A DNA stretch of 64,000 nucleotides from Rhabditophanes sp. KR3021 (Eukaryota > Nematoda > Chromadorea > Rhabditida > Alloionematidae): the NCBI GenBank assembly GCA_963281155.1, contig CAUJLY010000004.1:186001-250000 (forward strand), given 5' to 3'. Below, one piece after another: positions 46,622 to 59,672 of this stretch. The position numbers and the translations under genes were made by a program. The notes beneath the pieces were generated by a model. That model was not told where the DNA came from. It did no database searches and saw only the letters and a program-made list of their open reading frames with translations. Every line of letters begins with the position of its first letter. The first letter of the stretch is position 1.

Positions 46622-47890
46622 TCAAGCATTTATATCTTTTTGTTGGGGTGGCATTTGGGGAATATTGCTGAAAAAGTCTGAATTGCCTCCAAAATTCAAG
46701 CCTGCAAATGAAGCAAATTGCGGAAATCCTTTTGGCAAGGATGGTTGTTGGGCTGAATTTGGATGCTGCCCAAAGTTAGGAAAAGGAGGAAAGTTGTGGC
46801 CTTCCTCACCCCCTCCCTTTCCCTGCCGATCCCCAAAACTAGCAAACGTTTGGTCTTGATCTCCATTTTGTGTCCCAACACTTCCCGGTCCCTCTTTATT
46901 CCCAGATGGTGGTGCCGATGAAAAAGATACCCCTTTATCAATTGGAGCCTTATCACCTGTCGACTGATAATTCTTCCAAGCAGGTGCGTGTACAAACGTA
47001 CTTGCTGATGATGAGGAGTCCATTTTTGTAACCTGGTCACCGTCATCATTATGTGGATTGTGCTTGCTTGGGTTCTTTATCGCATTCCCGCTTAAATAAA
47101 TTTTCTTTTCATTGGGAAGGGGTGCGTTAGGAGGTGGTGGCTGTACCTCCGGGTTTGTTGCATTTGTCAAGGTGGGGAATAGTGGGTTGCGAGGTGAAAG
47201 AGAAGGACGCATCAAACTTTGCTTCTTAATAAGTTCAGATTCATAAGGAAAAAAGCCGGGCCCGGTTCTGGGATGTCCAGATTTGATGTGGTCGTGTTTT
47301 GGTTTATGGAGTTGGTTAGATGTGAGTGGCTGAGTCGTCATCGCCGAAAAAAGAGCAGGTTGTGGAAAGGAATCTGGTTGATAGGTTTGTGTTTGTTTGG
47401 GTGTGCCTAAATCTTGCTCCGACTCCTGTTCAAAATTAGGTTTTGGTATATTTGTGTGTCCTTCACTTTTTTCTGTAATCATCGAAGAAATGTGCGGAAA
47501 TTTATCAGCAGTAGGAATACTAATAGGTGGCATGTTATTTGGATTTTGACGGTTGCTTAAATTTTGATTGTTATTGTGGTTAATACTTTGCATGTTTGGT
47601 GGTACATTTTTTGTATTACCGTACAGTTCACTTGGAAGTGAATTTTGATTCATATACGGAGTATTAGGAGAAAATTGGGGAAAATAGTTGTTAGGTGGCT
47701 GTTGGGGAGTATTTTGTTGATTATACGGATTAAATTTTTGTTCCTGGTTCTTTCTCCTATCACCATATTGTGCTAAAATTGTTCTCGACGTAAACATATG
47801 GACACACAAAAAAATATTTAATTAAAACTAACCATATCCAATAGTAAATTGACAGCTAATTAACAGCAACCCTTTAAAGGAAAGGATCAT
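46622..47890 (-). CDS. Secreted Asn/Pro/Gln-rich low-complexity protein, family not recognised
   Basis: Exons 47890-47833 and 47772-46622 (60-nt intron) give 402 residues. The first exon supplies a signal peptide (MILSFKGLLLISCQFTIGYA), which is the main reason to prefer this model over starting at the ATG at 47797 inside the intron. The mature protein is almost wholly low complexity: Asn/Pro/Gln-rich first (NQQNTPQQPPNNYFPQF), then Ser/Pro/Lys/Gly-rich, ending with Phe/Gly/Pro/Gln motifs (FGGNSDFFSNIPQMPPQ). No cysteine-based or catalytic module is seen. An extracellular matrix, adhesive or cuticular role is a guess from composition. Confidence 0.65.
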
Positions 47891-49172
47891 TTGTTGAGTC
47901 AAATAAAAATAAGATCAATGTAAAAGGGTGATTGAAGTGTAAGGATAGTTAAAATTAAACAATGAGTCAAATGAAAGTGAGTGTTCGGATATTATAGTAA
48001 GTTATTATTTTGTACAAATCAGGTTCCCATCAAAAGATCGCATTATTTGGAGATTGCACCATTGTTTGTATACTTATAATTTATGAGATACTTTATATTT
48101 TAATATGGATGGCTCCATGTTTCTTCAAAAACTGGAATCCATCAAATGTGTATTAATAAATTTGTGATGAAAAAAGTATATGTGAATGTCGACAATATAA
48201 AAGTGATTATTTCTGCTTTAAATGTATAGCTTCTAATTGATGCTAAATATTTTGTACTTTTGATGCCGATTGTCAAATTGTTAAAAAAATGAAGAATCAG
48301 GTTAATTTTGAAGAAAGTTGATTCAACATAATTCATACAAAGTTGATTCATATTTGAATTAGGTATGTAATGTGAGTGATCGCGTGGTATTACATAAAAT
48401 TGCAACTTCTTAATTACATTATTGTTATGACGTGTATTGTGACATTTTGAAATGTATCAACTAAATTATACATTTTTTTGTTCTTTAACAAAAGAAGAAG
48501 TCTTTATCTTTGGTCGTTTTGTACTTATTCTTATTATGGTTAAAGGAACAATCTAATGACAAAGTTGATTTTTTAAATAATACTTAGAAAAAGACATGCT
48601 TTTTAACTTCACAACACAAAGCAAGTTAAGCGCATACTTTGATACATTATTAAAAATATGTTAAAAATAATGGTTTGATGAATTGAGTTGACTTGATTAA
48701 GGAATGTATCATATTATTATTAACAAAATGCTTCTTTTTAATTTGTATTTAGCAAAAAGAGTTGAAATCACCACACACATACTGAGTGTATTTAGAACAG
48801 TTAACTTTCATCAAAAAAGTTTAAAACAATCAGAAGTTTGCATTTATATCTAGAAAAGTAATTGAATTTAAAAGACTTCACACTCACATGCTTGCAATTG
48901 ATAAGAAGTGATTTATTTTTATTAAATAGCATCAATCATATGTACAATGGAATGTAAATGTTTTTGAATCTGTGCCATGCAACATGGTCGAGAATCTAAG
49001 ACTTAAAAGTACATGTTAAGGGTATGTATAATAAAAGATGAATAAAATAATTATATCCTATTAAAAATATGTGATGAATAGATAGATAATATTTAACATT
49101 TGCGGGTTGAAAAATACGTATGAAGTGTTACTTAATTACTTTTCATTAATTAGAAGTAATAGGATGTTAAAG
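47891..49172. other. Intergenic AT-rich DNA
   Basis: No gene is supported on either strand. Confidence 0.45.
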
Positions 49173-50691
49173 TCATTGTCTACTTTTGTGAAGTGAGCCA
49201 TATCCGAATGAATGACTACTTAAGGTTGAATCACTTCTATTTCTGATTGCGTCATTTAAGAATGGGTTGAAGAATTTGGAGACTGAGGGACTTCCGTTTT
49301 GGACTGAGAAGGAACCTACTCCGGAATCAAATGAGCTTCCGAAGTAAATAGAATCATTCTTGATAATTGGGACGAAGCGTTTTGCGATCGTCGTCGAGTT
49401 TCTTCTTGAATCGCAAGGTGAAACATCTTCAAAGGCAGAGTCCTCTTCATTCTTATTATTATCCCATGCCATCTCATTTTTCCACCAACCCGCAGCCTCA
49501 CTATTCCCAAACATTTTTTGAAACTTGGCATCTAATCTATCTGATTGAGACTTGCTGAAATAATTTTTCCAATCTCTCGCATTTCCTTTTCTAATAAACG
49601 TTTCCTCATGTCTAAAATGTATCATATAATTAATTAAGATAAAACAAAAAATGACAATTAATAATGGATTGGTGTTTACAAGTTATCAAAGAATGTAAAA
49701 GAGACAAGTCAAATGTAGGGAAGATTGGTGCGATTCGAGAAAGAATGACGAATGATGATGAGTATAAACTTACAAGACGCCTTTTGGAAACCACCGTTCC
49801 TGATTTTCCTTCATTGCTTCCAACGTACTGTTTGATGTCACTTCGGCTAAGTGGTGTGGGTTAGATATGTCTTTTTGGCAAACATCCCCGTAAAATTGTC
49901 CCACTTTGACGATAGAACCTTCAAGGTCAGCAAGCATGTCTTCGTACTTTATAAAAAGAACATTCTTGTCGTGGATATGTGGAAGCCACGATGCCAAATG
50001 CTCAAAATAACAACCAAAAGCTAGTTGTCCAGTGATAAATAATTCAAAAAACTCATTAAATTCCCCCTCCAAAAAGTTATAAATCTTAAAGTTGATGTTG
50101 TGAAAAAAGTAACTGACTAGTGCATCCTTTGGGTTCCTAACACAAAACACATACTTTGCACCACTATTTTGGGGGCAATTTTGGTAGTTAAAGTGTGATT
50201 TCAAGACTCTGGGGGAGGCTATTTGATCCACAAATGGAGCACCCATTCTTTCAATCATTGGAGAAGTTAATGATAATTCTAAAAGAAAAAGACAACATTA
50301 AATTATGTTAAGTTTGTGAATTACCTTTACCTGCTGCAGGTCCGTAGTCTGATCTGACTAGTTGAGAAGCGATGTGTAAGAGCCAGGTGGTTCCGCATTT
50401 AGGATAAGTCACAATCACAGAATCGCCCCACTCTCTTAAACGGAGATTCTTGGCAGAACGGACATTTGCGGGTTCGAAAATTGGAGGCCACAATTCGCCA
50501 TCGATTTTGGATTGCCTAGGTTGTGCGAGGTACTGGTACACCACTTTGTCTTCTTCTTCTTTGATATATGAGATAATGTTTTTTTGACTTAAACTGCCAT
50601 TCGATGAGTCGACTGAAGACGAGTATCCAGATACTAAGTCGTCATCGGAATCTATGTTAAGTTCTTCGCTTTTATTATATACCTCCGTCAT
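49173..50691 (-). CDS. Cytosolic sulfotransferase (SULT family)
   Basis: The family transfers sulfate from PAPS to alcohols, phenols or amines. Exons 50691-50325, 50278-49774 and 49611-49173 give 436 residues. The PAPS 5'-phosphosulfate loop is [17 protein letters not shown]. The catalytic His is in [14 protein letters not shown], and the 3'-phosphate site is [14 protein letters not shown]. The C-terminal [13 protein letters not shown] matches the family's RKGxxGDWKNxF loop but with Ala-Arg in place of Gly-rich residues. Cytosolic SULTs are usually near 290 residues. This one has an acidic Ser-rich N-terminal extension of about 85 residues and a Ser/Asn-rich tail of about 85 residues. No signal peptide is seen. 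A nematode ssu-1-like role is possible but unproved. Confidence 0.88.
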
Positions 50692-53600
50692 TGTAGAATA
50701 TATATATGTAAATAGGAAATGAATAGAGAGAGCTTAATGTATCTAAAGTTTGAATCTAAAGTATATGTATTTTATTAGATGGATTAATACAAGAATGTAC
50801 TGTAAAGTGAAGAAGAATCGAATGGGAAGATTTGTAATTGAATGAATTTCGGGGCCTGCTTTTATAGGCAGAATTTGTACATATCAGGGAGTAATTTGCC
50901 CACGTTTTGTGATTGTCCGATATAGGAGGAGTTTTAATGATAGAAGCCGTAGTAAAAAAATTGGTAGCCCACTATTGAAATATGTTGTAGGGTTGTTGTT
51001 ATGTTGAGGGCTGGGATTCGAGAAAAATGTATTTTGGTTATCATTATCAATCATTTGGTGTAATCAAAACTATTATTCTATGAAGAACAGCTAGGAGGAG
51101 GAAACATTTCGATATCACGAGTCAACAAGATACAACCTTTTATTAATGTTTAAGTTGGGCAAAAATGGCTTACATTAATATGAGAAGCAGAAACAAGAAA
51201 TTGTGTTGAGTTGTGTGAAATAAGTTTGCATCATCCTACTAAATGAGAAAGTAAAAAGTTGCGCCAACGGTGGTAATAATTAATTGCCCCTCCAAATAAA
51301 TAATCAAAATAATAAAAGCAAGACAAATGATACAATCAAGACAAATAAGACAAACAAGACCGACCCGCTGCATTACTAAGAGTGTGAATCATACCAATTT
51401 TTGTCACCACCAAATTAAAATGTTTGAAGCTACTTCAAATTCAAGATACATTCCACGTGATAATTGAAAAAGGCAAGTCCATGGTATGTACATTCAAAAA
51501 GACTTAGATCATCGTCTTGACTGCGTATTTGAATGTCAAAAACAGGTTTAATTAATAAATTAAAATACATGAATATGAATTGATATAAACTAATATGAAT
51601 TTGAGCTATTTTTAAGCTCCACTCATTGTCATTAATCGAAAAGATGATGAATAGGGAAGTGTTTGTATCATTGGATGGTCTTATTTTGCCCTGGTTTGGA
51701 ACATTTTTAGGAGTTGATTTTTTTAAAGGTTATGAGAGAGACAAGTTTGGAAGGTGTTGACAATTATATATGCTAAATTTTTACCACCTCTATATCATTC
51801 TACTATTCTCCAACCTACAAACGAAACTTCAAAAACAATTTTTTGTGTTCAATAAAAAGTTGAGTAATGACGGCACAAAATTATTTATTTTTAAATGAAC
51901 GTATGTCTATCATCAATCATCCAAGACAAATTATTAAAATATATATATGTATTACCAACTTTGCATTTGGTTTGATTTCAAGGAAAAGAAGATTTTATTT
52001 ATCACGCAGTAGAAGATGACGCCTTTGTTGTTGTTTTAAAGTGAGAGATGATTCTACCAATTTCCTGATAGCTCAATCTGTTTTCGATAAATGTACAAAA
52101 AGTTATTATTTTATTACATTTTCGCAGGAAAGGTAAGCAGTTATGGTGTTAGTGGTGGTGTGTTATCACATATGTTGAATTAATTTTTATCTAGAATGAC
52201 ATAAAAGACTTATCAAAATTGATACAACTACAATAAAAAAGAAAATTATGACATGTTTATAATATGTTCCAAATTAAAAATGATTCTTTTTGGACTTCTC
52301 ATCCCGCTGATTGGAAACTTTGTGAATGCAATCAACAAAACTCGAAAGATAAATTGGTGAAAGTGGTGGTATTATAACATTTCCCACCACCCCATAATGT
52401 TGTTGTTTCAATAGTTAATGTGTTATCATTTCGGGTGCAAAAAAAGTGGAAACTACAATACTGGAATATTTGATTGTCAAGGAAGCTTATATTGATAAAG
52501 AAAAGATTAAATTTGTAAAATGATAAGTTCCTGAATAATTAACCAAAATAATAAGTAGTATGTATATTTTGAAGTTGGTTCTTTTGGTTAATTAGGATAA
52601 TGTTACTTTTACTATTTCAGCTCCAACTAATCATAGATATCACCACCAAGATAAGACTTGTGGATTTTTTTCACAAAAATAGTGTCAAAGAAACTGATAA
52701 TGACAAAAAATTACTTTTCATTTGGTAGATTGAATAGTAGTAGTTGGAAATGGTTAAAAAAGGTTCTTTGGTATAATAAAATAGCCATATCATTTGTCAA
52801 TTAAAGAAAAACAACTTAGGATTACCCATATATCTTAATGGTGTAATTTCAAGTGAAGGCCATATGGTGGCACACCATATTTTATGCTGAATTTGTATAA
52901 AATTTGAACGCAACTGTTAAAAGTATTATTTTATTTGATGAATGGCAAAAATAATAAATTTAAAATTACAGATAAAGGAAATCATGTTTTTTAAAAATGT
53001 CGTTTATCTCCTGTTCCTTTTTAATGACATTTCTCAAGTATTGTTTGCATTTGTTGGGATCATATTGGTGCAATATAATTGGGAAAAAGAATGAAATTTT
53101 GATCAAAATTAGTCAAAATAATGTGAAGCTTTCTCTTGCAGATTGCTCATTTCCTTCCGCGACTATAGAAATATTAAGGTATTATGATTGCAACAAAGAA
53201 TGTTTCATTTTGGTTTTAGAATATGTTCTTCTTATCCAGGCAGCCGATTAATCATCATTGAAGTTAATTTTGTAATATAAGATCACATGTTTGGCCTATT
53301 TGATGGATATTTGAAACAATCTTAATTAGTACAAACAACTCCAACAAGTAGAATGATGCAAAGGAGTGAGTCGAGATAAGAACAACTGCTACCGGATCCT
53401 GTTTTTGATATTTCATGAAATCAAAATGGTTTGAACTATCACCACGAAGTATAAAAAAGTGATTATACATATAAGAATTGTTTCTATGTAAGATGATGCA
53501 TTTGAAAATTGTGAAAAATTATGCAAATTGACATTTAGATTATGAAGATGAGTGGATGCTCCATCATTATTTTTATCCTTGGTGCTATAATTTGACCATG

Positions 53601-55017
53601 TCAATGACATTTTTACTTTGCTGATAAAAATAAACTGATTGGTAACAACGTACACAACCTTTTTCCAATGAACACAAAATCCAAGACTATAACCTGACAA
53701 AATAACTTTACCACATCAAAAAAAGAAATGAAGTTGGGCAGGATTGTTTTTGAGTAGTTGCGATTTGGGGTGTTTTTGTTAGAAGCCACGTGTAAACAAA
53801 AACTGTGACTTTCCCAAAGAGCACAATTCTGATTAAGTTTTATTATTGAATGTGTGTGTTGTTTATGTGAGAGACCAGTCAATTCATAAATACATCTTTC
53901 AATTAGGTTTCGTTTATTTTGTTCGCCTTTTATGGCAATATTTTTTTGATCTAAAAAATCATACCTTTAAATATATTGCATTCAACAAATAACAGATGAT
54001 TAATAGGTTCCTTTGCGAAAAATGTGTAAGTATTGAAGCAATTTGATCTAAAAAAAGAAACATATCAAGAAGAAAATGATTTATTGTTGAAAGAGTTATT
54101 TTGACTTTTTGATTGTTAAGTTATGATTATGGGATGATTGTGTGGACAATTTGTTAGTAATTTAAGAAGGTGCTGCTGGAATAAGTGTACTCTAGCAAGA
54201 ATTATATCAGAATGATGGTTCTCAGTAATGTCACGTCAACAAGTGCTTCTTTTGGTAGGTAATCACTTTCAAAATTATATTTCGAGGCCCGGGTGACATC
54301 CAAAAAACAGTGACTTTTGTAGAAGTGTAACAATTTGTACATTTTCATGATAAGAAAAGGCTTAAATCTAAATTAATAGGTGGAAGTGATAAGGTCTCCA
54401 AAGTTGAGAGAAAGGTTATGCAAATACTGTCAAAACAGGGATTTTTTAATTCAAAATGATATTTAAAAAAGCTCCCAAAAAATGGAATCCTATTGTTGGA
54501 AATGTTATCTTGTTTACACTTTTAATTAATCATATCATCAAAAAAATAGGAATATACATAAAGGAAATTGTGGTAAACAACAAATAAACAGATATTTTTT
54601 TAGTTCCTCCATCAAAAATTATAATTGATATGGTAGAGAGAAGGACGATTGGTTGCGTCAAAAAATTAAAAGTTTATGACTCGAATTGGTTCAACTAAGA
54701 AGGTATAAAAAATTAAAAAATAATTGAAAATAAATGAAAAGAAAGTGAGCAGTAAGTTTACGCAAAGCTGTTGTGGAACATTATATATTCAGAATTGATA
54801 AAAAAATAGTTTCAAAGAGAAATCGCGGAATGTGATAGTAATTGTTGATTATACGCTCATTAAGCAATATTCCCACTACATGGAAACTACCTTTTTAGGT
54901 GCATTTAATTAAGTAATACGAGGATTAATATAAACATTTGAAGTGATCTTAACTTAACCTACCAATTTACCGTCCCTAATTTGAAACGGCTTTATGAAAG
55001 AGAAACACAAAAAGTTG
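50692..55017. other. Gene-poor AT-rich region
   Basis: No confident gene in more than 4 kb. Weak candidates are two. One is an ATG frame of 84 codons at 52997-53251 with a hydrophobic, Cys-containing start (MSFISCSFLMTFLKYCLHLL). The other is a 26-codon signal-peptide-like frame at 52280-52360. A good acceptor-like CTTGCAG sits inside the first, so its structure is unsure. It may contain distal regulatory DNA of the sulfotransferase. Confidence 0.4.
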
Positions 55018-55181
55018 GTGATGATAAGTTAGATAAATTTACATACATATATTTTCATCATTCTTATTTTCCATCCAATATGTAGATTTATCCCATTTAT
55101 AAGGAAGGCTTTTTATTAAATAAAGGTTCTCATTTTTACAATCATCTGACACCCAGATTCCTACGAATCTGCAGTTGGTCT
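55018..55181 (+). repeat. 164-bp dispersed repeat, copy 2
   Basis: It is the second copy of the element at 39131-39294, in the same orientation and about 97% identical by eye, and retains the 3' hairpin. It ends sharply at GGTCT, after which the flanks differ. Confidence 0.85.
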
Positions 55182-56857
55182 AATGAATGTTTGTGTTGAT
55201 TATTATTTATAAGCTACGTCATCAAGATCAAATTTATTTTTATGTACAGAAACACCTAAAAATGTGTTTGTTAAAAGTAACCTCAATTAAATTGACTAAT
55301 ATGTTTTTTGTCAAATTAAATTAAAGTACACAATAATAATAACAAAAAACTACTATATACTCCGTAATAATTAATTGTTTACCGAACTTGTTCATTGACA
55401 ATGTTTTTGTTATTAAGACAAACTTATTTTTTACAGTTCTAATTGTTATATATTTAGAATAATTGACGTTTCCTAATAAGATCATAATTATGACAACATA
55501 TTTGTTTAAAAATATATATGATCTATTTAATGGATACAAATATTTATTCAAAAATTCTTCAGGGTGATTAATTGCAACTCGTAGGAACTTGTTTATAGTT
55601 GGAACTCGGAGATGGTTATTAATAGAACTTGCTCGTACTTCTTATTCTTAATCATACTATTTAGTAGATATTTAATTCGTACAATAAGTGAAAGGTAATT
55701 ATTTCTAATAACTACTCCCTCAACGCTCTCTTGTTCAAAGGCATTTTCTCAATAAATTACAAATTGCCAAATGTAAATGATACATACATAATATATATGT
55801 GAAATAAAAATACAAAAAGATGCTTGTATTCCCAGCATAAATTGTTTCAACGAATGTATATATTATCTTGACAAATCTACATAATCTTGCAACTTCTTTT
55901 AAAAATGCATCATTCCCTACAAATATATCCGAAATACATACAGCTGTACTTGAATAACTTTGCAAATGATGGCTTCTAAAATGATCTCTGGAATAAAGAG
56001 TCAAACATATTACATCATTTATTGGGTGGAATGATCTCTGGAAGTTTGGTGAATTTGAATGTCAAATTAAATTATTGTTTCTTTTAGATTTGATTTAAGT
56101 TTGTTGGGGCTCAATTTAAAAGAAATATGCTTTGGTTGAATGTTCAATATAAAATACGTTTTAGTATCAAAGTGATTTTGAAAAGTATTGTCAGCATGTC
56201 ATTTTTTATTTGGTTGATTGACAATCTTTAAAGTTTAATAAAATACAAGTCATCTAGAAATATTTCCATATTCATAATTGAGATGTTTCATACTTGTTAT
56301 TGAAACATTCAAATGTTCCATATTTGTTGTTGAAGCAAACAAATATGTTATAGTTTTGTCCAATAGAAACATTATAATTGTGGTAAAATTAAGACATTCC
56401 ATTTTGGTGAAGCTCAAACATTATTTTTCCAAATTGAAGCAATAATTTTGTTGTGTCAATCGAGAATGGTGATAATACTTATCCAATTTGAAACATTCCA
56501 CTTTTCCTCTCCAAAATTTCCTAAAATTACGCGTCCATTCGTGGATGACGTATCAAACATAATAAATACTTATCATTGGTAAGATATACTTATATTTCAT
56601 AATGCAACCATCAACACAAGTAATACATCAATCATTTATAGGTGAGAATCAAAATAATGGGTATAATTTTGTAGATAATATATTTACATAAATATTTATA
56701 TTATCAGTTCTGTTTTATTGTATTTTTGTTACCAATCTCATTTAGACAAAAATAATTGAATTACTTGATATGAGAAGACACACACAAACTGTTCCATCTA
56801 ATTATAAATATTTTTACCAAACTTAATTAACTTTCACCAAACAACCTTATCCATCTA
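55182..56857. other. Gene-poor AT-rich region with imperfect GAAACATTC-type repeats
   Basis: Around 56283-56490 short motifs such as GAAACATTC/AAACATT recur at irregular spacing. No gene is supported. Confidence 0.4.
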
Positions 56858-58362
56858 CTATTGTTGTTGTGATGAGGAAGAGGATGAGTGTGGATTGGGG
56901 AGGGGTGTTTCGGTGGAAGGAGAAACTCTGAATGAGTTTTGTCCTTGTTTGAGGTTGTCTGTCAGGAAAGCTATGATGGCAAGCCAGGCTCGGCGCAATT
57001 CTTTGTGTTTCCGGACCAGGTCATTTCGACGGACTCCTTCTAGGATTGAGTCACCCAGGTCATCCCACATCGACGAAGGCATCCCTATTGACTTGAGGCT
57101 ACGGTGAGCATGGCCGATCTCATTAAGGTATCCAATTAAGGATATCGGGTTGGAGTCGAAGTTTCTCACCACACTGTCAATTATTTCCAAAGTCAATTTG
57201 GAATGCATCGAGGTGCAGTCAATTTCACTTTGGCTGAACACAGCAACGCCGTCCGCTTTTTGTAATAATGCCTTTGCTTTTTGGTTTCTTGTGCAAAGGT
57301 TGGGGTAGATGTTGGTTGCAAAGGTACTACTATTGCCCGTCGTATAAATATTAGGCCAACATTGCAAAATTAGTTTCTGCTGGTAGTTAGAAAGACCTAT
57401 TACTTCAGACAGAGCTTTAAAATTCAACTCTCCTGCTATGCTTTTCTTAAAATAATAAATAATGCTTTAAAAATAATAAATGATGTTTAAAAAAGTTGCC
57501 TCATCCATATCCTTTTTTAACCAAAAAGTCGAAATGCAAAGATGCAAGTATTAAGTAAGGCATCCCAAGAATAATAACTTACATCTGGCTTGCTTTTATT
57601 TTCTCCGACAGGCAGATGAGTGGTAGGTGAAGATATAGGTGGTGGTATCAAGTCTTCATCATTTCCGGGATCAGTGCGGGACCTACCAACAGCTCGCAAC
57701 GGAATATGGGAGGAGGGTATGTATGAGGGTGCGGTACTACTACTCGTTTCCTCACCCATATTATTCTTATCCGTATACTGATTCATTAGCAGTCTTTCCA
57801 TGCGTAGATTAATTAAACACTGCCTTTCGAGTGAGTCTATCGAATCACTAGACAAAGTTCTTTGAAAACGAAGGTTGGTGGAAAGCGATGTTCTTCTGCA
57901 ATTATTATTTGAATTTTGATTTATATGGATGAAAGGAACATCGAGTGTGTTACTATAGTTGTGGTAATAAGTTTGCTCGCAAGATGGACCTTTGATAGAT
58001 TGTCTCTTAGCGATGTCGTCGGGATTAGATCTGGTGATGTATGTTTTCAGTAATAAATTAGAAGGTGAATACTTGGTTGAATAAAGGTTGTGTTGTTGCT
58101 TAGGAGAAAGTGGATAGTTGGTGGATGAAGACACGTTGATGGGTGAATTTAGTGGAGGAGATGATGGACGAGAGCAGGCCGGGGAAGGAGTTGCCGATAC
58201 AGAGAGTTGCTTTATATTCAAGCAATTACCCAAATATGAATTGCCTGATGTATTGTCAGGATTGTTGATATTGTAGAAGGAAAGAGAACTTTGATGTGAA
58301 ATGCGGTTGCGTTTCTGTGCAGAAGGTGACAGATGAGCTGTGGAGTCTACTTTGGTTGAGGC
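56858..58362 (-). CDS. Globin with a long disordered N-terminal extension (5' end incomplete)
   Basis: Exons 58362-57583 and 57445-56858 are in phase (137-nt intron). The globin fold is in exon 2. It has an A-helix YQQKLILQCW with the conserved Trp. A putative distal His is in TSMHSKLTLEIID, with the proximal His 33 residues later in LNEIGHAHRSLKSIG. A final helix reads HKELRRAWLAIIAFLTDNLK, characteristic of nematode globins. The usual CD1 Phe position appears as Leu (KALLQK). Exon 1 adds about 260 residues rich in Ser, Asn, Pro and Thr, with Arg-directed phosphosite-like motifs (RTLSSDS, RSRTDPG). Exon 1 opens directly after TTTCTTTAG with no ATG, so at least one upstream exon is missing. 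The tail is Ser/Gln-rich. Confidence 0.8.
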
Positions 58363-59637
58363 CTAAAGAAACGAATGAATTTATATAGAGACATATAGTA
58401 TTAAGATGTTATTTAGCATCATGTGAATATTATGTAAGGAGATAAACTTTTGTACGATGACAGGGAACTAAAAAATGAGTGTGAGGTTGAAAGTTTAAAT
58501 GTCAAAATGTAAGGCCTTTCACAATTACTCTTCCATAAATTAACGCGTTGTCTACCATTTAAAGTCTTTCATCCAAAATATATTTAAAGCTATTATATTT
58601 ATCGCTCTTATATAGATAATTTTTAACAAAAGTCTAAAAAGTGTAGAAAGTCTAAAAAGACAAAACAGTCTAAATAGTGTAAGGATGTGGGTGATATTGG
58701 TGCATCGAACATTAAATGTCCTCATCTTATTAAAGTGTAAAGAAGTGTTAAAAATGGGCAAAATTACTAAATTATATCCCTCCAAACACTCAATTTGTTG
58801 ACAGGTGAAGAAGGTAATAAAAGTAATGTTATTCAAAAAAATGCAATCTGTTTTTGGTAGTGGTTAAAATTCCCATCAATGTTTTCTACATTATCGAGGT
58901 CTTTAAAGTAAGGTACGTACTTATGACACTTGTAATTATGGTTGTGCGAGATTCTTTTTATTTTTACAAATTCTAATCTTTGGATTATGATTTAAATAAT
59001 TGTCACAAAATGGAATAATTATGATGGCAAATAGTTGTAGGAAACGCAATTTCCTAGTCATTTGTTAATTAATAATATTCTAAGATAATAATGATTTGCC
59101 ACATACCAAAAGGTAAATTGACGTTAAATATTTAAAAAATAAATAATAAGACCTTAATAAACATGAGACAACCACAGTAAACGCCTTTCTTTTGATTTAT
59201 TAAAGTCATAAATAACTAATACTATTAAATGCCGCATTCTTTAATGTTTTACCAACTATTAATGTGTATTTGTTAATATTTAATGGAACACATAAATATT
59301 ATTTGAAGTGGAATGATCTCATTGGCACCTTTTAACCTCATTAAATATGTCTTTTTCAACTTATTATGCCAATCAAAATCGCAGTTTATGGGCACAAAAG
59401 ATGTAATGGATATCTTTGGAAAAGCTTCCTCGAATTAACTTTAATTGGATAGTCCAATTTTTTGCAACCAAATATTTAATGATAGCTGCTTGTATATGAT
59501 TAGATGATGTTTACAAGTGTATCAACTCTTGTAACTAACAATTTTGACAAATGGCAAAAAATGAAGTAATTGGTGGGAAAAATTAAATAATATAGGATCT
59601 AAATAATTGGGGAATAATTAAAGCAAATGACACTTAC

Positions 59638-59672
59638 CTCCGGCTTTGTTTTATATCTCTTGATGACGGCAT
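59638..59672 (-). other. Candidate upstream coding exon (MPSSRDIKQSR...)
   Basis: An ATG opens a 35-nt frame ending at a strong AG|GTAAGTG donor. It lies 1.3 kb upstream of the globin's first recognised exon on the same strand. Direct joining fails, because the phase would hit a TAG within six codons of exon 58362. A further exon of length 1 modulo 3 would be needed, or it belongs to another transcript. Confidence 0.3.

Noticed and set aside
52280..52360. 26-residue signal-peptide-like ORF as a gene
   Set aside because: It is too short to distinguish from chance in AT-rich DNA. It is mentioned only as a weak candidate in the intergenic entry.
58216..58233. Apparent N-myristoylation start (MGNCLN) of the globin
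   Set aside because: The codon read as Met is TTG. The frame stays open upstream to a splice acceptor at 58363, so GNC is internal and cannot be myristoylated.
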